Source: Candidatus Thalassarchaeaceae archaeon (GTDB lineage Archaea > Thermoplasmatota > Poseidoniia > Poseidoniales > Thalassarchaeaceae). From it: 56,271 nt of DNA. A model generated the notes under the pieces. It saw nothing but the letters and a program-made list of their open reading frames with translations. It was not told the origin of the DNA and did not search any database. Of the stretch, positions 32,171 to 41,162 are shown in pieces (within the stretch, counting starts at the first letter, position 1; every line of letters starts with the position of its first letter). The translations under genes and the position numbers were made by a program. The stretch lies in assembly GCA_029940695.1 (NCBI GenBank), contig JAPYUP010000007.1, forward strand, positions 1 through 56,271. Direction: 5' to 3'.

Positions 32171-34867
32171 ATGACATACGTTGCAGGATTGGCTACAGCC
32201 TGCCAGCGAGGAGTCATCGTGCAGTGGGAGGAGGATGTGTGCATCGTATCGGGCGACAACCGGGCGTGGCAGCACGAGGGCGAGCCGCGCACTGTGATCG
32301 AACTCTGGTGCCGTTCCAGGGCGGGCCACTCCACTCTACTACTGGTCAATGGGCTCAGACCCTACGTGGAAATCTCCGACACCCGCACGGGCGAGCAGAG
32401 CGCGAAAGCCCCCCTTCCTCTCGATTCGGTATCCGCAATCAGGGAGGTGCAGGGCGAGCCCGAGCCCATCGGGCACAAGCTCTCCCAGGACGGCATCACC
32501 AGGCCCCACTACCGGGTCTACGTCAAGGACACCACGAAGGTTCGCAGCGTCAGGAAGGGCCTCTCGGAAGCAGGCTGGAGGACGACCAGCGCCGACATAC
32601 TGTTTGTCCAACGGCTCCTCCTCGACCTCGACCTCGGGCCCCACATCAGGGCCAGCGGCGAGGTCCTCTGGACGGGAGACCTCGCTCCGGACGATGCGAA
32701 GACGACAGACTCCACGGACCCGGAAATGGCAGAGTCCCGAATCAAGGACGCCGGTGGCTCGGGGATCTATCCCGTCGACATGATACTCTCGTGCGACATC
32801 AGCGGGCTGGGGAGGGCCGAGCCGTTCCCAGCCCCCTTTGTCACGCTCTCCTTCGACCTCGAGACCAGCATCGCGAACAACTGGATCCTGTGCGCGGCAG
32901 TGGTTGTGGACAGGGCCGGCGAACGCACAGAGTACCCGATAGTGGGAGAGGAGAACGAGATAATGGAGAAGCTGACTCAGATAGTCCGTTCCGAGGACCC
33001 CGACTTCATCACGGGCTACAACATAGACAACTTCGACCTGCCTAGGATGGAGGAGCGATCTGAGTACATCGACACGGAGTCAGAGATGGCCAGAGCCTCG
33101 CTCCTCGGATGGGGCAGAGTCCCGATGAACGAAACCGAGACCAAGCGCGGCTGGAGGAGGCCCGGGCGCATCTTCCCCAACAGGGAGCAGAACAGAGTCT
33201 GGACAATCAAGGGCAGGATACCGCTCGACGCATGGTGGCAGGCGCGTCAGACCCTGAGGCCGCAGCGCGAGTCTCTGCGCTACGTCTCGCGACTGTTGTG
33301 GCCGAATGACGAGGACAGGCAGAAGATGGACATCGATGCCAGCAGGATGGATGAGGAGTGGGCCGCGCGACCGGACGAGGTACTGGAGTACTGCGTTCGT
33401 GACGCTGCGTTACCAATCGACATACTGGGTAAGATGAAGTCGGTGGCGCGCAAGGAGGCTCTGGCATCCGTCTCTCTGACTACGGTCGAGACCGCCGCCA
33501 CCAGCACGACGAGCCGCTGGATAGACTCCCTCGTCATCCGCCTCGCAGACCGCGAGGGAGTCGCCGTACCGACGACCAACGCGGGCCCGAGGAAGCGGGA
33601 CCAAATTGCTGGGGGCTACGTCCATGAGGTCGATTCAGGTATGGAGCCATGGGTCGTCGTACTCGACTTCAAGTCGATGTACCCCTCGATTATGATTGCC
33701 AATAACATCTGCTCGACCACCCTCGTCAGGGACGGCGCCGAGGATGACTCCCACAGCGTCTCCCCTACCAACGGCACTAGGTACATCTCGAAGGACGTCA
33801 GGGTGGGATTGGTTCCCCGGCTGCTCGAGGACCTGATGGCGAGTAGGGACCACCACAAGGCCGCTCTGGCGAAGGCCAGAAAGGAGGGCGACGAGGCCGA
33901 GGCCTTCTTGCAGGACCAGCTCCAATACGCTGTCAAGATTTTGATGAACTCGTTCTACGGGGTGTTCGCTTCCAATTTCTACCGCTTCACCCACCCTGAC
34001 ATCGGTGCCAGCATCACTGAGTGGGCTAGGCATAACATCCGGGAGATCATCGGAATCCTCGAGAATGAGGGTAACACCGTCGTTTACTCGGACACCGACT
34101 CAATCTTCGTAAAAACGCCTGTGGAAGAGGGTGCACCGACGAAGAGACCACAAGGCCGCAGCGTCGATTTCGAAAATTGGGAACGAGCGAAGACCCAATC
34201 TCTCGGTTTCGGCGAGGAGCTCGCGAAAAGATTCAGTCGCGAAGGCGCCGAACTCGAGTTCGAGACCGCGCTCTCCGCCTTCTTCAGCCACGGTGCCAAG
34301 AAACGCTACGTGGGCCGCGTGGTGTGGCCGCGCGAGGAGATGTTGATCAGGGGTTACGAGGTCAGGCGCACAGACTCATTCCAACTACTTTCCAGCACCA
34401 TGGAAGAGATGTTCGAGATGATTCTCGATGGGGCAACGCTCGCTGCTGTTGATATGACCAAGTCTCAGATAGACATCGTGCGCGAGGGCGGGGTCGATGC
34501 CGCGCAACTGGTGATAAGCCGCTCCTGCAAGGGGCGCTGGGACTCGAGGAGGGGAGAGTGGTCATTCGATGTGTATGTCAATCAGGATGGCCTGCCTTAC
34601 GTGCGCGCAGCCAAAGAACGAATAGCCCGTGGCCTGCAGTTCACCCCCGGCATGAAGGTTGGTTATGTAGTCACCAACGCCAAGGAGAGCCCGATGCAGG
34701 TCAGCGCATGGTTGGTCGACGAGATTGGCGACGAGCCACCTGACTATGACCGCGAGTACTACGCAGGCAGGCTGGCCAAATCCCTCGGCCGAATCACGGA
34801 GGCGTTCGGATGGAAGGAGCAGGAGCTCCTCAGGGGCACTAGGCAGAGCAGCCTGCTTGATTTCTAG
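32171..34867 (+). CDS. polB: Family B DNA polymerase
   Basis: 898 residues with both proofreading and polymerase domains. Exo I F-D-L-E-T (about 227), Exo II Y-N-I-D-N-F-D (about 282) and Exo III Y-C-V-R-D-A-A (about 406) are intact. Polymerase motif A D-F-K-S-M-Y-P-S (about 498), motif B K-I-L-M-N-S-F-Y-G (about 589) and motif C Y-S-D-T-D-S (about 638) are intact, followed by K-K-R-Y. No intein interrupts the motifs. The N-terminus is short compared with Pyrococcus PolB, and the start at 32171 is the best available. The protein is likely a replicative polymerase. Confidence 0.94.
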   Translation: MTYVAGLATACQRGVIVQWEEDVCIVSGDNRAWQHEGEPRTVIELWCRSRAGHSTLLLVNGLRPYVEISDTRTGEQSAKAPLPLDSVSAIREVQGEPEPIGHKLSQDGITRPHYRVYVKDTTKVRSVRKGLSEAGWRTTSADILFVQRLLLDLDLGPHIRASGEVLWTGDLAPDDAKTTDSTDPEMAESRIKDAGGSGIYPVDMILSCDISGLGRAEPFPAPFVTLSFDLETSIANNWILCAAVVVDRAGERTEYPIVGEENEIMEKLTQIVRSEDPDFITGYNIDNFDLPRMEERSEYIDTESEMARASLLGWGRVPMNETETKRGWRRPGRIFPNREQNRVWTIKGRIPLDAWWQARQTLRPQRESLRYVSRLLWPNDEDRQKMDIDASRMDEEWAARPDEVLEYCVRDAALPIDILGKMKSVARKEALASVSLTTVETAATSTTSRWIDSLVIRLADREGVAVPTTNAGPRKRDQIAGGYVHEVDSGMEPWVVVLDFKSMYPSIMIANNICSTTLVRDGAEDDSHSVSPTNGTRYISKDVRVGLVPRLLEDLMASRDHHKAALAKARKEGDEAEAFLQDQLQYAVKILMNSFYGVFASNFYRFTHPDIGASITEWARHNIREIIGILENEGNTVVYSDTDSIFVKTPVEEGAPTKRPQGRSVDFENWERAKTQSLGFGEELAKRFSREGAELEFETALSAFFSHGAKKRYVGRVVWPREEMLIRGYEVRRTDSFQLLSSTMEEMFEMILDGATLAAVDMTKSQIDIVREGGVDAAQLVISRSCKGRWDSRRGEWSFDVYVNQDGLPYVRAAKERIARGLQFTPGMKVGYVVTNAKESPMQVSAWLVDEIGDEPPDYDREYYAGRLAKSLGRITEAFGWKEQELLRGTRQSSLLDF

Positions 34868-34950
34868 GAAGAAATGCTCACAATGACTCAATCATGACCT
34901 GACGCAGAGGCGCAGACTTGATTTTTCACCGACCCTTGCCACAGCACACT

Positions 34951-36138
34951 ATGACGGGGCCGCGCGGGCTAGCCTGCCTGTTGATCATCACGTTCCTCAC
35001 CCCCTCGCTCTCGGGGTGCACAGGCCTCCTAAGCTCAAACAGCTCCCCTACGGCGACCATGTCCGTGGACCCCTCCGGGACGGTGAAGGCGGGGGATGCC
35101 GTGACCTTCAGCGCCGCAGGATCCTCCGATCCCGACGGCGACCCGATGACGTTCGAATGGACCTTTGGTGATGGCAACACCGGAACCGGGCTGACCACCA
35201 GCCACACCTACGCCCAGCCCGGCGAGTACACCGTTAAGTTGGCGGTTGGGGACGGAACCCACGAGGCGACGACCAGCACCACGATTAGCGTGATCGATGC
35301 CTCGGCTAGGGAGCCCCACGCGGAGATCACCGCCAACAAGGACGATGACTGTGAGGGTGAGGACCCGCCCAACGGCGACTTCGTGATCGTCTGGTTATGC
35401 GAGGACGACAAGGACGTCGGTGACCGGGAGGTATCGGTCTCCACCACTGTGACCCTCGACGCCTCGAACTCGTGGGCGGGCTGCAATCCCGACAACTCCG
35501 ACTGCTATGCCGAGGAGTACCTCGTCGAATGGAGGTGGGACCTTGACACGTACACCGACTCGGACGGCGACGGGGTCACCGACAACGACGTTGATGTCAC
35601 CGGCGAGACCTACTCGTGGTCAGAGAGGCCTACAGGCGCCTGGGAGGTCCGGCTGACGGTGGTGGACAACAACGGGCTCGAGGACCACACCGACTCGATG
35701 GTCTACGTGAACTACCGGGGCGTCTGGAAGGATTTCGTCATCGACAGGGCGACACCGAACCCAGTCATCATGACATGGGAGTACCCACTGAAATACGACG
35801 AGGAGAGCAAGGACAGGATTCGCTATATGCGAGTCAAGCTGAGTTACCCCAAGCAGGACGACGACCAGCCATTAGGGGGGGCGCCGGGGACCACCAACAA
35901 CAAGTTGGACCTGTACATGTACAACAGCACCGATGACGAGGTCGCCAACACGACTGGCATAGAGAACGACAACAGGGACGCTGGTGACTGCGACAGCGAC
36001 GACTACTGCCTCTGGATGGTCATCGGAGGCTCCACTGTCAGGGGCTTCCTACCGGGCCAATGGACCGTCGACTTGGAGAACGCCGAGACGCACAACACTG
36101 AGGTCAACGAGTTCATCATAGAGTTGCAGTACAGATAG
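34951..36138 (+). CDS. PKD-domain lipoprotein
   Basis: 395 residues from the ATG at 34951. The signal sequence ends in the lipobox L-S-G-C. Residues ~30-110 form a PKD beta-sandwich (D-P-D-G-D-P-M-T-F-E-W-T-F-G-D-G, then Y-A-Q-P-G-E-Y-T-V-K-L). A second PKD-like domain at ~150-260 holds D-S-D-G-D-G-V-T-D-N-D. The C-terminal ~130 residues are unassigned. Such domains mediate surface protein or sugar contacts; the ligand is unknown. TTGATTTT lies 33 nt before the ATG. Confidence 0.85.
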   Translation: MTGPRGLACLLIITFLTPSLSGCTGLLSSNSSPTATMSVDPSGTVKAGDAVTFSAAGSSDPDGDPMTFEWTFGDGNTGTGLTTSHTYAQPGEYTVKLAVGDGTHEATTSTTISVIDASAREPHAEITANKDDDCEGEDPPNGDFVIVWLCEDDKDVGDREVSVSTTVTLDASNSWAGCNPDNSDCYAEEYLVEWRWDLDTYTDSDGDGVTDNDVDVTGETYSWSERPTGAWEVRLTVVDNNGLEDHTDSMVYVNYRGVWKDFVIDRATPNPVIMTWEYPLKYDEESKDRIRYMRVKLSYPKQDDDQPLGGAPGTTNNKLDLYMYNSTDDEVANTTGIENDNRDAGDCDSDDYCLWMVIGGSTVRGFLPGQWTVDLENAETHNTEVNEFIIELQYR

Positions 36139-36217
36139 CGATTCCAACTCACGGGGCAACATGACCTCTTCGATGCGCTGCTCGCTTGTGCGGGCCCCCG
36201 GAAGCATTGGGGAACGA

Positions 36218-36227
36218 TTCATATATG
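36218..36227 (+). promoter_or_regulatory. TATA box of aEF1A
   Basis: TTCATATATG is a good archaeal TATA match. Transcription would begin near 36245, leaving a leader of about 20 nt that contains the Shine-Dalgarno GAGGTGAT (36253-36260), five nt before the ATG. This highly expressed gene therefore differs from the leaderless TTGA-box genes. Confidence 0.6.
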
Positions 36228-36265
36228 CCTCTTCGGTCGGCGGGCCACCTTAGAGGTGATACGTT

Positions 36266-37552
36266 ATGGGTTCACAATGGGAAGACAAGAGCAAGCCGCA
36301 TCAGAACATCGTGTTCGTCGGTCACGTCGATCACGGCAAATCGACCACAGTCGGTAGACTGCTACTGGACAGCGGGCACATCGAGGCGCACGTTATCGAG
36401 AAGTTCGAGAAGGAAGCAGTCGAGCGCGGCAAGGCCGGCTTCGGCTTCGCCTACGTCATGGACGGCTTGAAGGAGGAGCGCGAGCGCGGCATCACAATCG
36501 ACGTCGCCCACAAGGAATTTTTCACGCCCAACTACTACTTCACGGTCATCGATGCACCGGGTCACCGCGACTTCGTCAAGAATATGATCACCGGCACCAG
36601 TCAGGCTGAGTCCGCAGTCCTCTGTGTTGCCGCCAACGACGGTGTCAACGCCCAGACCAAGGAGCACGCATTCCTAGCGCGCGTCCTCGGCGTCAAGCAG
36701 TTAATCGTCAACATCAACAAGATGGACATCAGCGGTGTCGATTGGTCTCAGGACAGGTTCAACAGCGTGGTGGGCGAGGTCACCGACCTTCTGAAGATAG
36801 CCGGCTTCAACCCGGCGGACGCCCCCTTCATCCCCTGCAGTGCCTTTGATGGAGACAATGTTTACAACAAGAGTAGCAACACCCCTTGGTACAAAGGCCC
36901 TACCCTATTCGAGGCAATTGACGCGATTGAGTTGCCGCCAAAGCCCACCGACAGGCCTCTGCGCCTGCCGATTCAGGACGTCTACAAGATTAGCGGCATT
37001 GGAACCGTGCCTGTTGGCAAGATCGAGACCGGAGTGCTGAATGCCGGCAAGACGGTCGTGTTCAATCCGAGTCAACAGTCAGCCGAGGTCAAGAGCATCG
37101 AGATGCACCACACCACTGTGGACAAGGCCGAGCCCGGTGACAACGTCGGCTTCAACGTACGCGGCTTGGCCGCTCACGACATCCGCCGAGGAGACGTTGC
37201 CGGGTACACGGACAACGAGCCCGCATTCGTTCGCCACGACGAGACTTTCATCGGACAGATTCAGCTCATGGACATCCCGAAGGCGATTGGCGCTGGCTAC
37301 ACCCCGGTGTTCCACGCCCACACCTCGCAGGTCGCTGTCCGGTTCGTCGAGCTGCTAGAGAACTCAAAGACCAAGGAAGCCAACCCGCCGTTCCTCAAGA
37401 CCGGCGATGCAGCCTTGGTCCGCTTCGCTCCGACCAAGCCCATGGCTATCGAGCAGATGGATGCCTTCCCAGAGCTTTCCCGTTTCGCGATCCGCGACAT
37501 GGGCAAGACTGTGGCCGCCGGCGTCTGCATGAAGGTCGAGAAGAAGGCTTGA
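36266..37552 (+). CDS. tuf: Translation elongation factor aEF1A
   Basis: 428 residues, the usual archaeal length. The GTPase motifs are G-H-V-D-H-G-K-S-T (G1), G-I-T-I-D (G2 region), D-A-P-G-H-R-D-F (G3), N-K-M-D (G4) and S-A-F (G5). Two beta-barrel domains follow, with V-G-K-I-E-T-G and the closing [12 protein letters not shown]. It delivers aminoacyl-tRNA to the ribosome. It is followed 20 bp later by rps10, the normal archaeal arrangement. Confidence 0.96.
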   Translation: MGSQWEDKSKPHQNIVFVGHVDHGKSTTVGRLLLDSGHIEAHVIEKFEKEAVERGKAGFGFAYVMDGLKEERERGITIDVAHKEFFTPNYYFTVIDAPGHRDFVKNMITGTSQAESAVLCVAANDGVNAQTKEHAFLARVLGVKQLIVNINKMDISGVDWSQDRFNSVVGEVTDLLKIAGFNPADAPFIPCSAFDGDNVYNKSSNTPWYKGPTLFEAIDAIELPPKPTDRPLRLPIQDVYKISGIGTVPVGKIETGVLNAGKTVVFNPSQQSAEVKSIEMHHTTVDKAEPGDNVGFNVRGLAAHDIRRGDVAGYTDNEPAFVRHDETFIGQIQLMDIPKAIGAGYTPVFHAHTSQVAVRFVELLENSKTKEANPPFLKTGDAALVRFAPTKPMAIEQMDAFPELSRFAIRDMGKTVAAGVCMKVEKKA

Positions 37553-37571
37553 ACTGGCATTGGTGACATCA

Positions 37572-37901
37572 ATGCCGGTCGTCACAACGATCAAACTGAC
37601 CGGCGACAATCATCTTGACGTCGATTTGGTATGCGAACAAATCAAGGCTATATCCGACGAGACCGGAGTGAATCTCAGGGGACCTATTCCCCTGCCGACT
37701 CGCCGACTCGTCGTCCCCTGCAGGAAGAGCCCCGACGGCGAGGGATCCGAGACGTGGGACCACTGGGAGATGAGAATACACAAGCGGCTGCTGGAGCTGG
37801 TCACCAACACGGCCAAGGACGAGCGTTCCCTGAGGAAGGTCCTCAGGATTCCAATCCCAGACTCGGTGACAATTGAGCTGTCGCTCCGCAACCTCGGCTG
37901 A
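37572..37901 (+). CDS. rps10: 30S ribosomal protein S10
   Basis: 109 residues. Family motifs: [32 protein letters not shown], then [22 protein letters not shown]. The ATG at 37572 is chosen because GGTGA lies five nt upstream; TTG 37560 and GTG 37563 are in frame but overlap that site. It is co-transcribed with aEF1A. Confidence 0.95.
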   Translation: MPVVTTIKLTGDNHLDVDLVCEQIKAISDETGVNLRGPIPLPTRRLVVPCRKSPDGEGSETWDHWEMRIHKRLLELVTNTAKDERSLRKVLRIPIPDSVTIELSLRNLG

Positions 37902-37906
37902 GGCTC

Positions 37907-39259
37907 CTACGACTCTCCCGCCGCTTCATCACGGGCAAGCGAGCCCATGGGATCCCAGGCAGGGAGGATGACGGGGTCAGCCTTCAAGCCCGCTAGCATC
38001 TCCTCTGTGAGGTAGTCACGGGGGGCTGCGATTTCGAACATGTACTCGTCATACCAGCTGTCGTTCATCGTGAAGTAGCCCTTGACGCCACTCTCCTTGG
38101 CGCCCCACGAGTTCTCGACGCGCCATCGCCGTGGCTCACCATCGACCACATCCACCCCCGTGAACAGCATTGCGTGGGTCATCATGGTCTGACCGAAGCG
38201 GAGACGATCGGCCTTGTCCATGCCGAAGCCTACTCCATAAAGATCCTCTAGCTCGAACAGCTCGGCATCCCAGAGGCCGCGCTTTCGCTCCATCTGCTTG
38301 CCAACGTCACACCCCATCCACACTGGTGTGCCGTCCTCCAGCAGCTTCTGAGTGATTGCCTTCATCTCCTTTGATGGAACGTTCAGGTAGATTACCGATG
38401 GCCCACCTGCGACGTTTTGCAGGAAGTCGACGGTGTAGGTGCGGTAGTACTCGTTCCGGGGGTCGTTGACGATGCATACGTAGTCCTCCCAGTCGATTTC
38501 GACGAACTCGGCAGCGAACTCCTGGGGCGTCATCGTCCCCTTACGGTGGAATTCATCGTCTTTGTCACGCCACTGCCAGTCGAAGGTATTGGGTGGTGTG
38601 CCCAAGTGGATGCACAATATCCTCCATATGTCGGCCATGCGACTCTCCTTGTGCGCTCGCGCCTCCTTGCCCGAGCCACCACCATCGAGAATCGACCTGA
38701 GTTCGCTAGCTGAGGACCTCAGAATGTCCTTCAGCACCGCGTTCATCCAGCGTGTGTTGCTGCTGCTGTGCGATTCCGGATAGGCCGATTTGGGAACCAG
38801 TCCATGCTTCCTGATGAGGTTCATCGCCATGTTCCACTGCCCGCCATCCCCGATTGGGTCGCCGAGCAGGAAGTGGATGGTCCGATCGTCAACCGGACGG
38901 TCGGAGGTATCGATTATCGCTTCTAGGAAGTGGTTTGCGCGCTCGAACTTGTCCCAGAAGTGGATGTGGGCCTGGCTGAACTCGAATTTCTTGAGGTTCA
39001 TCTTCTTCATAGCACCCACTCTGAACAGGTTCAACGTCGCGAACAGCCAGCACCGCCCGCTCCTCCTCTGGGCAGTCACATCCCAATCGTCCAGCTTCGT
39101 GCTGAATGAGAAGTCCATATTCTGGACCAGCTCGCGGCTCAGTGCGAGACCGGTCAGCTCGGCGTTGCTGACCGCGTTCTGAGCGACCTTCGCTGCGGGA
39201 TCGGCGTTGAACGCCTTCCTATACCTCGAGATTTGAGTCTTGGTCACTTCCTTGCCCAA
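37907..39259 (-). CDS. C1B cysteine peptidase (bleomycin hydrolase / aminopeptidase C type)
   Basis: About 450 residues. The papain-like catalytic set of peptidase family C1B is present: Q and C in T-A-Q-R-R-S-G-R-C-W-L-F-A, H in M-M-T-H-A-M-L-F-T-G, and N in R-V-E-N-S-W-G. N-A-D-P-A-A-K-V-A-Q-N-A-V near the start is also typical. These are cytoplasmic hexameric aminopeptidases. The start is taken as TTG 39259, with Shine-Dalgarno GAGGTG five nt upstream; upstream in-frame residues are low-complexity Arg/Ser and overlap the GINS gene. It is 52 bp downstream of that gene on the same strand. Confidence 0.9.
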   Translation of the reverse strand: MGKEVTKTQISRYRKAFNADPAAKVAQNAVSNAELTGLALSRELVQNMDFSFSTKLDDWDVTAQRRSGRCWLFATLNLFRVGAMKKMNLKKFEFSQAHIHFWDKFERANHFLEAIIDTSDRPVDDRTIHFLLGDPIGDGGQWNMAMNLIRKHGLVPKSAYPESHSSSNTRWMNAVLKDILRSSASELRSILDGGGSGKEARAHKESRMADIWRILCIHLGTPPNTFDWQWRDKDDEFHRKGTMTPQEFAAEFVEIDWEDYVCIVNDPRNEYYRTYTVDFLQNVAGGPSVIYLNVPSKEMKAITQKLLEDGTPVWMGCDVGKQMERKRGLWDAELFELEDLYGVGFGMDKADRLRFGQTMMTHAMLFTGVDVVDGEPRRWRVENSWGAKESGVKGYFTMNDSWYDEYMFEIAAPRDYLTEEMLAGLKADPVILPAWDPMGSLARDEAAGES

Positions 39260-39311
39260 CCAACCACCTCGTGGACCATTGTGGGAGCGGCGCGCGTTAG
39301 AACTTGTCCTC

Positions 39312-40187
39312 TCAGACGGGCGCCGGCTCTGCGAGGCCCGCTGCAATGAGGGTCTCTGCGATGAGCGAGGGACATGATTCAATGTCGCCCTCCGTCAGAG
39401 TCATCTCGGTGCCATCGGCAGTAATGATGGGGTCGGAGACGTCCTTGAGAATCCGAATTCTGAGGAGGCTCTCACTAGGAATCTCCGGGACCTCTGAGTT
39501 GCTCTTCGACTCAGCCTGTGAGGCTGCGTGCTCGGGGAACGCATCCAACTCCCTGATGCGATCTTCCTCGTCATACTCCGGCTCGTCCCAGGCCCCGTCT
39601 TCCTTGCTAGGTGCCCGCCTTGGCCGTGCGATATTGTCTGCTGGGGCTTCTTCGGAGAACTCGGTAAGTGGCTTGTGCCCCCCTGGCGAGGGAGGATCCT
39701 GCCCGACTTCCTCAGTGGAGCCGAGGAGAGCGCCCCACGAGACCTCGTGCTTGTACTTCTCGACCAGATGGCCGATGCCGGTGTGGAATGCTCGCTCCGA
39801 GGGATCGTGCCTGTCCCACTCCAGTCTCTGGAAGCCAGTGGAGGGAATGGCATCGCCCTGAGGGGATCTCATGAGGTTGGAGAGGACGGCATGCTGGGTG
39901 AACGCGTTGAGGCGCAGTCTGGTCAGGTCGGTCACGCAGGTCCTGACGACGCCCAGCCTGCGCGACTGCAGCTGCGCCTTGGCGGTCATCCCCTCCTCGC
40001 GAACGGTCTCCGCCAACTCGACTTCAAGGTGCTGGAGGAGCTGGCCGACGCAGGTCCAGAAGTCTGACATTGGCAAGTCGACTGGAACCGTCTGGCCCTT
40101 CTGCTTCCTAGTCATCTCGAACAGGGATTTCTCGACAGTGACCAACTGGTTCTTGGAAAGCCTAGGAGCGTTTGAGGCATCGTCCAT
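39312..40187 (-). CDS. GINS complex subunit (Gins51-like)
   Basis: 291 residues. The helical A domain covers ~10-115 (S-L-F-E-M-T-R-K-Q, then S-R-R-L-G-V-V-R-T-C-V-T-D-L-T-R-L-R-L-N-A-F). A long acidic, Pro-rich linker follows, then the small B domain at ~245-291 (L-R-I-L-K-D-V-S-D-P-I-I-T-A-D-G, then E-G-D-I-E-S-C-P-S-L-I-A-E-T-L-I). A-then-B order is that of archaeal Gins51/Sld5-Psf1. The protein links MCM to primase and polymerase in the replisome. The linker is longer than usual. Assigned by domain order and B-domain similarity. Confidence 0.75.
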   Translation of the reverse strand: MDDASNAPRLSKNQLVTVEKSLFEMTRKQKGQTVPVDLPMSDFWTCVGQLLQHLEVELAETVREEGMTAKAQLQSRRLGVVRTCVTDLTRLRLNAFTQHAVLSNLMRSPQGDAIPSTGFQRLEWDRHDPSERAFHTGIGHLVEKYKHEVSWGALLGSTEEVGQDPPSPGGHKPLTEFSEEAPADNIARPRRAPSKEDGAWDEPEYDEEDRIRELDAFPEHAASQAESKSNSEVPEIPSESLLRIRILKDVSDPIITADGTEMTLTEGDIESCPSLIAETLIAAGLAEPAPV

Positions 40188-40295
40188 GGAAGTGACCTGC
40201 CGCGCACACCACGGAGGCGATACATCAACAATTCCTCATCAGACCCGTCGGGAAGCATGCGCGAGAATCAAAGGCATGACTCCTCTCGTTGTACT

Positions 40296-40380
40296 GCAGG
40301 TGTACCCGAGTGGTCAAAGGGGTCGGGCTCAAGATCCGATGCATAGTGCTTCGCAGGTTCAAATCCTGCCACCTGCACCA
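40296..40380 (+). tRNA. tRNA-Leu(CAA)
   Basis: 85 nt with encoded CCA. The acceptor GCAGGTG pairs with CACCTGC. The anticodon stem TCGGG/TCCGA encloses CTCAAGA, anticodon CAA (leucine, UUG). A class II variable arm (TGCATAGTGCTTC) supports leucine. Confidence 0.94.
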
Positions 40381-40391
40381 CTATTGAACTC

Positions 40392-41111
40392 TCAAGCCCG
40401 CTCAAGCAGGGCCTTCAGTAACTCTATCGAGCCTTCCTTGCCACTGGATTCGGTAACGCAATCCGCTGCCTCGATGACGTTCGGGTAGGCGTCGTTGACG
40501 GCGACGGAAAATCCAACCAGATTGAACATGGCAATGTCATTTGGAGCATCACCGCAAGCGATTACGCGCGTCGGGTCGACGCCTCGTTGTTCCAGTGCCA
40601 ACCGCAACCCGCTCCCCTTGTCCAGTCCGGGCTTTACTATGTGGACGGCGAACCCAGTCGGAATCACCTCTAGGTCGCCCCACTCACTGTCAGACAATAT
40701 ATCCCTAATCTGGTTATAGGACTGGGCCTCCTTCAGGCACCACTCAGTCTCGCGCCAGCGATTCGACTCGATGCCTCGTGGATCCAGCCCCTCGATCTGC
40801 GTTGCTAGCCACTGCGCCGCTTCCTTGCAACGAGTCCCGTCTGCCAAAGCCAGAATCTCATGGCCCTCGTCGCTGTCCCAGACCATCCCGCCGTTCTCGG
40901 CCACGATGAAGCCAGAGACGCCCAAGGACTGTTTGATGGGGGTGACGTTTGGAAGCGTCCGTCCCGACGCGAGGGAGACAGTCATCACTTCGGAGTCGAC
41001 TCTTCGAATGAGCGCAACCAGTTCGGGGTGGTAGCCCTCGATATCGAGCAGTGTGCCATCGACGTCGAAGACGATCATGTCCCAGTCGCTTCCCTGTGGC
41101 AGCTCGACCAT
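40392..41111 (-). CDS. HAD-family phosphatase, phosphoglycolate-phosphatase type
   Basis: 239 residues. The HAD motifs are F-D-V-D-G-T-L-L (I), S-L-A-S-G-R-T (II), the lysine in K-P-G-L-D-K-G-S-G-L (III) and C-G-D-A-P-N-D-I-A-M-F (IV). A IIB-type cap lies between motifs II and III, with E-N-G-G-M-V before it. This is the layout of the Thermoplasma phosphoglycolate phosphatase family, though many HAD-IIB enzymes are broad. ATG 41111 is used; a TTG two codons earlier is in frame. Divergent from the metal pump gene. Confidence 0.88.
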   Translation of the reverse strand: MVELPQGSDWDMIVFDVDGTLLDIEGYHPELVALIRRVDSEVMTVSLASGRTLPNVTPIKQSLGVSGFIVAENGGMVWDSDEGHEILALADGTRCKEAAQWLATQIEGLDPRGIESNRWRETEWCLKEAQSYNQIRDILSDSEWGDLEVIPTGFAVHIVKPGLDKGSGLRLALEQRGVDPTRVIACGDAPNDIAMFNLVGFSVAVNDAYPNVIEAADCVTESSGKEGSIELLKALLERA

Positions 41112-41132
41112 GGGCAATCGGAAGGACTTGGA

Positions 41133-41140
41133 TTGATGAT
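41133..41140 (+). promoter_or_regulatory. TTGATGAT promoter box of the P1B ATPase
   Basis: TTGATGAT begins 30 nt before ATG 41163 and supports that codon over ATGs at 41184 and 41196. Confidence 0.45.
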
Positions 41141-41162
41141 TCCACCGGCTACTGATATCATC

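Noticed and set aside
32059-33045. 328-codon plus-strand frame overlapping polB
   Set aside because: It is Arg/Pro-rich without any motif and lies in another frame of the clear DNA polymerase gene.
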